The notes below the pieces were generated by a model, which was given only the letters and a program-made list of their open reading frames with translations, searched no databases and was not told the DNA's origin. A DNA stretch of 64,000 nt, taken from Gymnopus androsaceus JB14 (taxonomy: Eukaryota > Basidiomycota > Agaricomycetes > Agaricales > Omphalotaceae). Shown in pieces: positions 23,927-32,322 of this stretch. Location of the stretch: the NCBI GenBank assembly GCA_009733575.1, contig ML769418.1:216491-280490 (forward strand), written 5' to 3'. The stretch's first letter is position 1. The number at the start of each line of letters is the position of its first letter. A program made the translations under genes and the position numbers.

Positions 23927-24961
23927 GGAGTGATGGAGAACACTGAACAGACCTTAGGCCCAGGCTGACAGCGATCTACTATACATCCTTTGCAATACCT
24001 ACAAACACTACCTGTAGCTTACTGACCCAAAGACCTTCTCAATACATACACTACATAGAGTGGAGATGCGCCTGTGCATCTCGCGTGTCTTGGTACTTAG
24101 TCTACCTGTACGCACGCAATAAAAGAGCCAAAAAAAAAAAGATATCGTGACATGGAGTGATGGAGAACACTGAACAAGCGCCAAACCACGTTCTGGCGTT
24201 CTGGCTTTTCTCTTGATCGATTATAAGCTTAGCTTTGACCACTGTCTCTTTCTTCGAATTTCAACTCTTTCCTGCGGTCTCTTTTTTCCATTTGGTCACT
24301 CATTCCATCGGCGAGCCTTGACCGCATTCGTTCCATGCAGTCTGCCGACGCTTGAACAACAAACGACGAACTCGATTATTCTTGAGTTTGTGTGATTATT
24401 CGCCCACTCACAATTACATTGGTATGGTCTAAAGGATCACGCCTACTTCCTCCGGCTCGCCAAGCTCAAGAACTGTCACCACTCACATGCTTCGTTCAAC
24501 TTGAAATACGTGGAAACATTTAGGTTGTCTTTGCCCTTGGACGTACCAACTTCACTGCAATACGACCAATACGACTAATACCTTCCCTTAATACAGTCCA
24601 AATCCGGGGTCTCCGATCTCTAGACATAAACTTCCGGCAAAGATGGATTTTCCTGTATGTCCTGTCAAACTAGTCAACGAGCTGTGTGGACTCTACGAGA
24701 AGCGGTAGCAGCCGTCTCGATGAAAAGGATCTAGTAATGCCCAAATGTTCGAGCCTGTCGGAAAAGCAGGAGATTTTGTGCTTCTAGAATTGTAATACGG
24801 TGCTTTGTGCAAAGTCACGCCTTCTCCTGCTTCCGCTGGTCTGTCGAAATCGACAGCCACCTTGCTTGGGACAAATATGCTCAATCCGTATCTCTACTAG
24901 TATAAGAACAGCTATGTTTCTCTTCGAAACCCAGTCCTCCAATCTCGACTTGATTCACAGT
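23927..24961. other. Intergenic, no gene recognised
   Basis: A 35-bp stretch (GATATCGTGACATGGAGTGA and onwards) of the F-box gene start (about 23915-23945) recurs directly at about 24141-24175, indicating a local duplication. A TATA-like TATAAGA lies at 24901, 61 bp before the next gene. Confidence 0.55.
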
Positions 24962-25453
24962 ATGTTCTACAAAGTCATCCTTGTTGCATTTGCTTTCATC
25001 ACTGCAGCTTCTGCAGCCGCGGTACGTCAACTTCTGAGCTAAATATGCTGATTTTGGTTCTCATGTTTCACCAAAGCTCGTCCCACCCGAAATCACTGTC
25101 TGCTCCGGAACTTTCAGTCCCCGGAAGGATGCGTCGTCATTCCTGTGGTCTCTGACGAGTGCACAAACTTCACCGGAGGTCTTAGCTTCTTGAATGACGA
25201 AGTTTCTTTCGTGAATGTACCTCCAGGTTTTGTTTGCACTTTTTATGAGTGAGTGCTAGCCTCCATACTATTGATGTTGTTGTCTGAATTGTATGCCTTC
25301 TACAGGGATTCTGGCTGCCTGAGCGCGGGCCCGAATGCCCATGATGTCGCTGTGCTTACGGGCGGCACTTGGAACATGGCAAATGCTCCAGGACTCAGCG
25401 GTCCTCAGAACTTTAACGACTTGACGAGCTCGTTCACCTGTTCTCCTGTCTAG
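24962..25453 (+). CDS. Small secreted Cys-rich protein, one-base frameshift
   Basis: Exons 24962-25021, 25077-25248 and 25306-25453. Exon 1 codes a signal peptide (VILVAFAFITAASAAA). Exon 2 starts LVPPEITVCSG, and after a missing base near 25108 continues GCVVIPVVSDECTNFTGGLS and VPPGFVCTFYE. Exon 3 is DSGCLSAGPNAHDVAVLTGG and ends FNDLTSSFTCSPV. About six Cys remain in the mature protein of roughly 105 residues, which suggests three disulphides. Such small secreted proteins are common in agarics; some resemble beta/gamma-crystallin-like folds, but I cannot assign one. A single-base deletion breaks the frame in exon 2, so it is a pseudogene or carries a sequence error. Confidence 0.65.
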
Positions 25454-26057
25454 CTCGTATCAACTTGGACGTGAACGGTATATTAGGCTATGATTTTTGG
25501 TGGCAGAAATTGACGATCGTATAACCCTAAGTATTTATGCTGGCCAATGTCTTGATAGCGATATATCCGAGTTAGAGATTCAAACGTTTCATATGAATGA
25601 TTCTCACTTTGTTCCCGCTACCTTGAAAGTGTTGGATAAGCACTTAGCTGTCGGTTGTCCGGCTGCTCCGCACATCATAATACCCCTATCCGCTCCTGTA
25701 TATAAAGTCGTTACAATTTACCAATCAATCGTTCTTGCCCCCCTTCTCAATGCACGATTCCCTCCTCTGTCGAGGTTGTACCAACTGAGCCCGCTCGTTT
25801 CTCAACAGAAAGGCTTATGCTGATTTGTGCCAAGAGATGAAGGATAAGTCTCCTTCATCATTCCATAGAGGGCGAGAATGCAAATTTGCCCCTGAGTCAT
25901 GGACCATGCAGAGCAGGAATGACTTTCCTTGAAAAATGCTGTCATATATGCAATGGCAACAATTGACTTGGATATACAGTGTAAAGAGGTTGAGCTAGTA
26001 AAGGTCTTACATACTCTGCATTATAGCATTGAAGTAAGAAAAAAGAGTTATGACTCG
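25454..26057. other. Intergenic, no gene recognised
   Basis: The short plus-strand ORF 25497-25823 has no recognisable motif. Confidence 0.45.
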
Positions 26058-26594
26058 TCACTCCTTGCAATCCACAATCAAGCCAGTTAGATCAGATATG
26101 CATGTAATATTCTCTTCAAAGTGAGCACCACGCAGAACTACCTTCTATAACCGAGAGGGTTTATTATCATCATCGTCACCGAAATCCGACCTATCTGGCC
26201 ACCACCGCGAAAGGACCATAGGTGTCAATTCCGAAGGATAAGGTTGTAGATAGTACCGGTCAAATGTATGATTCAGCCAAAAATCGGCGAGCTTTGGAAG
26301 AATGACCTCGCGGCCTGTGGTCCAAGCTAATGCTCGGAGTAGAGGATTCACGATGGATTTAAGGTTATCGATCCGGAATGATTTGATTGTAGGGAAGAGG
26401 GATAATATGGCAGTCAAGTCATTTGTACGCATTTTAGGTCCATCCTCCCGCACATAATGGAGCGCAAGAGTCAAAGATGTCAATGCAGTCGCAGAGCGGC
26501 GTTGAAAACTTGCCACCGTCATGTAAAGTTTATGAGAATCATCATGAAAGTCGCAATCAAGAGTCAACTTCTTGAGGTTCGGTGCCGTAAGGCA
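26058..26594 (-). pseudogene. C-terminal fragment of an F-box-like paralogue
   Basis: Reads LKKLTLDCDFHDDSHKLYMT, then LLRALAWTTGREVILPKLAD and ELTPMVLSRWWPDR, closely matching the C-terminal part of the broken gene at 22841-22320. A TAG at about 26147-26145 replaces the codon that is CAG (Gln) in the paralogue, and the same frame then continues KVVLRGAHFEENI to DLTGLIVDCKE. The 5' part is missing: homology stops a few bases before the inverted-repeat element that begins at 26595. Confidence 0.8.
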
Positions 26595-26726
26595 ACATAA
26601 GGTAGGGGACAGGCAAATGCTGCCAACCTCACGTGCTAATTTGTGACGCTCCTTATTTAGTAATAATTAGGCGCTCAGTGCAAATTTCGTACAATTCCAT
26701 TTGTTTAAGCACAACGCGAGCACTTT

Positions 26727-26785
26727 GTTGGAAATGAATCCACATCCATTGAATATGGTCAAGTAGCTCAGTGGTTAGAGCACTG
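26727..26785 (+). repeat. 59-bp direct repeat, unit 1 (unit 2 at 26937-26995)
   Basis: The 59 bp from TGTTGGAAATGAATCCACAT to GGTTAGAGCACT are repeated exactly at 26937-26995. Both units end in the 5' part of a tRNA-like sequence including its A box. Confidence 0.92.
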
Positions 26786-26830
26786 CACCTGGTTTGGCAG
26801 GGGCCTGGGTTCAATCCCCAGCTTGGTCAT
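26758..26830 (+). other. tRNA-like sequence (SINE-type Pol III promoter), not a functional tRNA
   Basis: Exactly 73 nt with a 7-bp acceptor stem (GGTCAAG with CTTGGTC, two wobble pairs), a D arm (GCTC/GAGC), and a T arm (CTGGG/CCCAG closing loop TTCAATC). A box TAGCTCAGTGG and B box GGTTCAATCCC are near consensus. The anticodon arm does not close in the normal register: only CTGC/GCAG around a 10-nt loop. It is best read as a tRNA-derived SINE head or decayed tRNA. The second, more degenerate copy starts at about 26968. Confidence 0.65.
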
Positions 26831-27331
26831 TCTTTGTTATTCACAGATTCGCAGTCAGAATAGCGAGATGACTAAGCATGTGGGGTCCTGATGAGTCACA
26901 CTGCTTCCACGATGGATGGTGGCTTCAGAGGGGGACTGTTGGAAATGAATCCACATCCATTGAATATGGTCAAGTAGCTCAGTGGTTAGAGCACTTGCAG
27001 TCACCTGGATTTTCAGTGCAGAGCGAGATGACTGCTGGGTTCAATGCTCTCAGACTTGGATCATCATCATGATTCAGTTCAGTGTACACACTGCACTGGT
27101 TCAATCAGCTGTCATTCTTATCACACTTATCGTATAACCGAAAATCATTCAGATATACCCCAGGAGTATACTGCTTTTTTCCGGAGATTTTACATCAAAA
27201 TTTGAGTGACTAGATAGGAAAATACTGTAAAACTCCGCAAAACTGCATGCTGTGAAGAGCACTTAACCTGCTCATTTCCTCCTCGCAATTCCCAAACAGA
27301 AGAAGGTGCAAAAAGCATCAGTAAACAATTT

Positions 27332-27547
27332 ATGGGGTATGAGAAAGGGTCTAAAGAAGATCATAGAGATGACCAAGTCCCTTTGCTGTCAATCCATCAT
27401 TTTTTTACTCATTCTATGCGGTTTATGGATGTGTATGCACGTGGACTCAACGGACATCAAGCCGCTTGGGCTGCACGGAGATATAAAGGTCATCGTGTAC
27501 TTCCTGAGTCAATTTTGAATGAATTATTGGACGAAAATATCACTTAG
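27332..27547 (+). pseudogene. Transposase-like C-terminal remnant inside the inverted-repeat element
   Basis: The last about 50 codons carry HSMRFMDVYARGLNGHQAAW, then RRYKGHRVLPESILNELLD and a stop. The composition and position between inverted repeats suggest the tail of the element's own protein after internal deletion. No catalytic residues are left. Confidence 0.4.
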
Positions 27548-27938
27548 TCATTGTAACTTGCTCTTTAGACTTGTAGAGCATTACTTTATCATTGTATATA
27601 TCACTGTATCACTATTCAATATTGTTATTTACCTTTAGAGTACTTATCTTAGGGTGTATATAGTTGTAGTGTACAGTTTCGACTGATAATGTTATAATTC
27701 GGCAGTATTTTCCTATCTAGTCAGTCAAATTATAATGTAAAATCTCCGGAAAAAAACAGTACACTCCTGGGGTGTATCTGAATGATTCTGGGTTTGGGAT
27801 AAGCGATAAATGCTCGCGTTGTGCTTAAACAAATGGAATTGCACGAAATTTGCGCTGAGCGCCTAATTATTACTAAATAAGGAGCGTCACAAATTAGCAC
27901 GTGAGGTTGGCAGCATTTGCCTGTCCCCTACCTTATGT

Positions 27939-28423
27939 TTTGCACTAATGTCATTCCGTTCGGACCGTCATCGCCTACTTGGGTTCAAGTCAAAGACAAA
28001 GAGTGGGAGATGACCCTCCCTGTCTCTTCCATACGCGTTCCCGATCCTCCAACTTTTCACCTCGTGTTGCAATACTGCTACCTCCGTTCCCAGGACATGT
28101 TTTTCTCTGTGTTCATTCCAGACTTGTACTTATTCTGGACTCGCCCGCGATCTTCTCTCCCTACCGTGTATACCAACTTTATGGCCAACTGCACTTCAGA
28201 GGATGCGATTCGGGCTTTAGCAGTGTACCTGGGAACTATGTTTGAGCCGTGGAAGCTGTTCAAGTATGCACAGATTGTGCATAGAGTTTGGTTGAATGTT
28301 TGTGCTTTGGGAGTTTTTGATGAGATTCTTTGGAAAGTGATTGAGGGTTGTTATCAGGTATTGCAGAGGGCGTCCTGGCGGCCTGAATCTACAAGGCCTC
28401 CGTTGGCAGCTGTCAATATGTAG
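27939..28423 (+). pseudogene. Clp1-like protein, C-terminal fragment
   Basis: The frame reads VIPFGPSSPTWVQVKDKEWE, VPDPPTFHLVLQYCYLR, then IVHRVWLNVCALGVFDEILW. This pattern (PFGP-T-PTW, P-x-x-x-TF, VW-NVCALG) is how I remember the Clp1 family of basidiomycetes, known from clamp-cell development in Coprinopsis. Everything upstream is missing: the frame begins at the border of the inverted-repeat element, whose last bases supply the in-frame ATG at 27917. The assignment is by memory and should be tested by search. Confidence 0.45.
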
Positions 28424-29561
28424 GCGGTACATATGCTCGACGTGCAAGGTAAGTGGTACGATTCCGTTCTCCTGTTGTATAATATCCAGAGCGTAGTATT
28501 TCGATCGTTGAATATCACTGTACATTGTGCCAGGTACTCAGGTGCCAGTGATCCTGCGCTCCAGGCTGTAAGCTTCTTTCACGCGTCGAGATAACTGCCA
28601 TTGGAAGTAAGATCGCGTCTTTGCGACAGTGATAGCTCGCCTCGGAGCTGCCTCGGAGTATGTTAGAACGAAATATCGACGGATAGCGTACATAAATATA
28701 TGTACTACAAGATATATAGAGCGTAAAACGATTTAACCAAGTAATTTCAAAACACAGAGCTACATTCCGAGCCTTCAGCCCGACGAGTTAAGATCACGCA
28801 TAGTAGCTTGAAAATCCTTATGATAGGAATTAGCTGGAGGATGACTAGAATGCAAGAAAGTCTCACCTTTTCAGTTTCATTAGTTGGATGCGTCCATCCT
28901 CCACAGCAGCACACTCCACCAACTCTTCCACAACAAAACCTTAGCTTCGAACTAGCTTTAACATACTCCCGAAAAAGTAGCCACCACTCCTTTCGCAAAA
29001 CCTTCGCGTTCGCCGTATGTTTGTCGATTGAAAGGAATTTTTCCATGATTGCGAGAGAGTCTTGCCCACACTCTGCTTGGACAACATACAACCCAGTGCC
29101 ATAGTAGTTTTCCCCATATTCCTGTTTCCCTATCTCCACGAATTTGGCTCGTTGGCGTAGATCAAAGTATAGATGCGATGTCAATGGCAGAGACTCTCGG
29201 CACTGCGTGCTCACATTGATGACACTGAATCGATCCTGGATAGGAAGAGATGGATCGCGGCGGTGAGAAAGACGGACCATGAAAACCGTCTTCTCAAGGT
29301 GTTCTCTGTGAAATTGCTTCATCTCAAAGGATGCAACAGCACAATTCTTTAGAACCGCGTCGTAGTACTGCATCCATTTGAGTAAATCTGACAGTGGATC
29401 CTTGAGTCCAGATTCTGCCGTTAAACACTTTCGTTCGGCCTTGATGAGTTTACAATGTGCTTTGTGCTGAGCCCAATGATCCATCTGGCACTGCTTGGAC
29501 TATAGTGATGTTGGTGATAAGAAAAAATCCAAAAAAGATGGGCAATTCAACGTACACAGTA

Positions 29562-30117
29562 CTCGCTGTGGGAAAAAGTAACCGGAAATTTTCGATGGCT
29601 TGTTATTTTCGATCCTCTCTCAAGTACCATGTACATGTTAAATGTTGACGGGCGTTTAGTGTGGCGCCGTATGTTTGGTTTGGCTTTCCTTTTCGGTTCT
29701 ATGTTCTTATTTGGTAATCTTTATTTGTTTACCGACGTGACCTATTTTCCGTACTATATAAAGCTGGGCACGTCGATTTCCCGCTTCCCTCAGTTCCATC
29801 ATTACGACTGAGGGTAAGCTTCTTACTTCTACTTTCTCTTTCATTATTGACTTTACCTATAGCCTCGTTGTATTCATCGCGTCTATAGGTAATAAAGAGT
29901 TCCATCATTACGACTGAGGCCTCATTGTATTCATCGCGTCTATAGGAATTTCACAGTACACTACAAATATACAGTTTTTTTTGAGTAGTATATGGGCGAC
30001 TTTTAGCTTTAATGATAGCCACAACAAACTTGGGTATACGGTGTATATACATGACACAAAAAAGCATTATTTACTGCATATATAATCTGATTTCCGGTTA
30101 CTTTTTCCCACAGCGAG
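29562..30117. mobile_element. Tc1/mariner-type MITE with TA target duplication
   Basis: Perfect 28-bp terminal inverted repeats lie at 29562-29589 (CTCGCTGTGGGAAAAAGTAA and 8 more bases) and 30090-30117. TA dinucleotides flank both ends (29560-29561 and 30118-30119), as expected of the Tc1/mariner superfamily. The 556-bp interior has no transposase. The insertion point is the TAC codon of a MYND finger on the minus strand. Confidence 0.88.
29792..29946 (+). repeat. Tandem duplication, first copy with and second copy without a GT-AG intron
   Basis: Copy 1: AGTTCCATCATTACGACTGA-GG (29792-29813), then 49 bp from GTAAGC to CTATAG (29814-29862), then CCTCGTTGTATTCATCGCGT and onwards to 29889. Copy 2: the same left part at 29898-29919 joined directly to the right part at 29920-29946 with one mismatch. 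The missing 49 bp has a strong donor, a TTGAC branch-like site and a CTATAG acceptor. A TATATAAAG box lies at 29755-29763, about 30 bp upstream. All lies inside the TA-flanked MITE. Confidence 0.85.
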
Positions 30118-30233
30118 TACAAAGTATCGTTGCACCCCGTACACTTGGAGAGTGGAGAGTTTACTACCAATGCATCGCTTAAATGCGAAACAGTATCCGC
30201 ATTTCTGGTGTGTATGAATGGGATAGCCATCAT

Positions 30234-30770
30234 GGAAAGGTTCCAGTGCCATTGAACTCGGATGTAACGGCATCCTCAAGTTACACTGAAGCGAAAGGAA
30301 AAGTTTAAACAGGCGAACCAATTTTTAGAGAACGGAGAAAAAAAGCAGGTAACCCAGACCGTGACGGCGGATGGTCATGTGTTGCGTTGCCGTGTACACT
30401 TCCTTCCTTCCTTCCTATTCAGGTACGCGCATCAAGCGCATCAGAACGATAACACTGAAAAAAATTCAGCAGAATTTTATGGTGCAACAGTGTAAGTGGT
30501 TTTGTGTGATGAGACAATGCCGGTTCGCACTTGTGGTGGGCGAACTATCTACAACAGCGTCTCCCTAGAGGCAGCTGTGAGCTTTCTCAAGCAAACCCAC
30601 TGCCGAACGGATCAGGCGCGACGTTCAGCACTTGGATCATGCCGTGTAATAAAATCTTCCTTTCTTCCTTCCTTCCTTCCTTCCCTCCTAAATTGAACAA
30701 CTGTTTATACGAGACTCATAGTATTTAAAGCGCTGAATGGCATTCTTTTACTACAACCTTCAAGTTAGGT
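30234..30770. other. Upstream region of MYND gene and dispersed repeat
   Basis: Contains the divergent upstream region, a CTTC-rich simple repeat (about 30658-30690), and a dispersed repeat at about 30515-30668. Confidence 0.5.
30515..30668 (+). repeat. Dispersed repeat shared with 43071-43152 and 55936-56006
   Basis: The left part (GGCAGCTGTGAGCTTTCTC-type block) matches 43071-43152 in the same orientation. The right part (CAGCACTTGGATCATGCC, then TAATAAAATCTTCC) matches the reverse complement of about 55936-56006. Noncoding; likely part of an unrecognised mobile element. Confidence 0.6.
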
Positions 30771-32069
30771 ATGAAGCTATCATTTATTCGAGCTTTCACT
30801 ATTCCGCTAGCACTCATACATTTTGGGTACGGGCAAGTAGTTTCACCAAGTGTCAATGTAACAAATGTGGCGATTGATTTACTTGATGGCTCTCCGTGCG
30901 TTTGCTCGTCTCCAATGCATAATGAATTCCTGGAGATCACGGTTACTTGTCACAGATATTCTCCACTTCCTCGATGTCGTTGACGCGTTTGGACATGTAT
31001 CAGTCCGAAATCCTGATAATGCCAGCCAATTCATTATGTATGTGTGTCATGCCTCAGCATTCGAGATGCTACTAATGCAATCGTCCCTACAGGTCATTCG
31101 CTATAGCACCTGCATTGGCAACATCCCAAAGCTTGGTCACGTAAATTCTCCCCTTTATGAGGGTTCTGCTTGCTTTCTGAACTCAGTGCCAAACACAGAT
31201 ACGAAATTGAGAATGCTACAGCCATTCAGCTCACCTTCAACACTTCCGTGACGGGCGACGCTGTTCCGACTGGATTTATAGAACGATATATCCATTCTCA
31301 GGTTTGGCTATTTAATATACGGAGATAAAAAAGTCTGATGAAAGCCCACTGCTAGATATACAAAGCCTTTCCCAATGTTGCAGGAGTCGTGCACGCCCAT
31401 ACGCTCAATGTGATATCGTTTGCAGCAGTAGGAGTTGGGTTAAAGGCTCAAGTTGCCCCGGATGAAGAATCTTGCTGTTTCATTCGCAATTAGCACGCCT
31501 TCTAGTATCTAATCAGAGTCTCTTAGGCTGGATCAGTAGGCGCACTGAGTGATGGTACCCCAATATTCAACTACGACAGCCTCCCTGCAAGTATTCTTCC
31601 CGAGAGCGCATCGCACAACCTTCTCATCGTAAACGAGGGTCTGGGAGACGCTCTTGCAGATACGTTCCAGAATGGTAGTGCAGTGGTGTTGATGAAAGGT
31701 GAGAATTTAGAACTTTTTTTCATGTCAAAGCTTCTTATGCATTCAAAGGTCATGGAATGGTTGTCCAAGGAGCATCTGTCCGCAACGTAGTGTTTGAGTC
31801 GTATTATACCATGCAGAGTGCGGAGATTCAAATGGCTGCAACTCTATTGGGGGGATTGGCCCCTTCAGGATTGTCTCCTCGAAATGCAATGGATGCAGCA
31901 GCTACCGTGGAGAAGGAATCTCTGTGCGCCATCTAATCTTTTGACCTGAGCATAAGATCTCTACTAATTCTTTCGCCTATTTTCTACTTGCAGCCTTGAT
32001 CGTGCGTGGGACCTTTGGACAGCTCAAGTGGACCAGTTGTCATTATATGTTAATGATTTGAGATCCTGA
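30771..32069 (+). CDS. Secreted class II aldolase/adducin-domain protein
   Basis: A multi-exon gene with a signal peptide (MKLSFIRAFTIPLALIHFGYG). After splicing it reads VVDAFGHVSVRNPDNASQFI, then SFAIAPALATSQSLVT, GFIERYIHSQ, IYKAFPNVAGVVHAHTLNVI, ILPESASHNLLIV, and GHGMVVQGASVRNVVFESYY, ending LDRAWDLWTAQVDQL. GHVSVR, the HAHT metal-binding pair and GHGM are the class II aldolase/adducin signature. Introns of 45-60 bp are clear at about 31036-31091, 31141-31187, 31301-31356, 31464-31531, 31701-31748 and 31924-31993. The join between exon 1 and the VVDAFGH exon is unresolved: the best donor (GTGCGT at 30897) gives the wrong phase, so a frameshift is possible. Family members act on sugar phosphates; a secreted fungal version has no assigned substrate that I know. 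Confidence 0.72.
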
Positions 32070-32322
32070 GAGTCTCGTATTTAATGCTTTTTTAAACTCA
32101 TTCCTTGTCCTAACCTTCAATCCTCAAATCATCAATTCTCTTACTCCTGATCTCTTTGTTTTACTCTGTATTCAAAATATTGACACGCTTCATGCTTCAT
32201 GAAGCCCAACTAGTATAGTTTACTGCAAGCTACACAAAGCGCGAAACCCTACCGATTCATTATAGAGTCTGAATTCAGTCTTCCAAATATTCTATTCAGT
32301 CCCAGAGAAAATCAAAGCAAAA

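Larger units (their letters stand above)
26595..27938. mobile_element. Non-autonomous DNA element with long inverted repeats, carrying a nested tRNA-like insertion
   Basis: The outer arms 26595-26723 and 27811-27938 are about 128-bp inverted repeats (ends ACATAAGGTAGGGGACAGGC). The right arm continues without a break into 27703-27790, which is inverted against 27140-27227 on the left. The left arm is therefore split by about 415 bp (about 26724-27139) holding a tRNA-like sequence and its partial duplicate. The centre (27332-27547) has an ORF with HSMRFMDVYARGLNGHQAAW and RRYKGHRVLPESIL, which looks like a transposase C-terminus of an agaric DNA transposon; I cannot name the superfamily. No target duplication is visible at the ends. 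Confidence 0.75.
28747..30233 (-). pseudogene. MYND zinc-finger protein gene split by a MITE
   Basis: The 5' exon runs from 30233 to 30118 (start MMAIPFIHTRNADTVSHL) and ends in KCTGCNDTLY. The 3' side resumes at 29561 with a Cys codon, a 56-bp intron (29555-29500), then SKQCQMDHWAQHKAHCKLIK. Without the element at 29562-30117 the two halves form a MYND finger (C-x2-C, then YC-S-x-x-C-Q, then H-x3-C) interrupted only inside a Tyr codon. The rest (to 28747) includes MKQFHREHLEKTVFM and YGTGLYVVQAECGQDSLAIM. A 60-bp intron at 28866-28807 is likely before the last exon, though the frame also reads through. MYND fingers mediate protein contacts. The element probably inactivates the gene unless spliced out. 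Confidence 0.72.

Noticed and set aside
26758..26830. Functional tRNA gene
   Set aside because: Acceptor, D and T arms fit but the anticodon arm does not pair in register, and it lies in a duplicated insertion inside a transposon arm.
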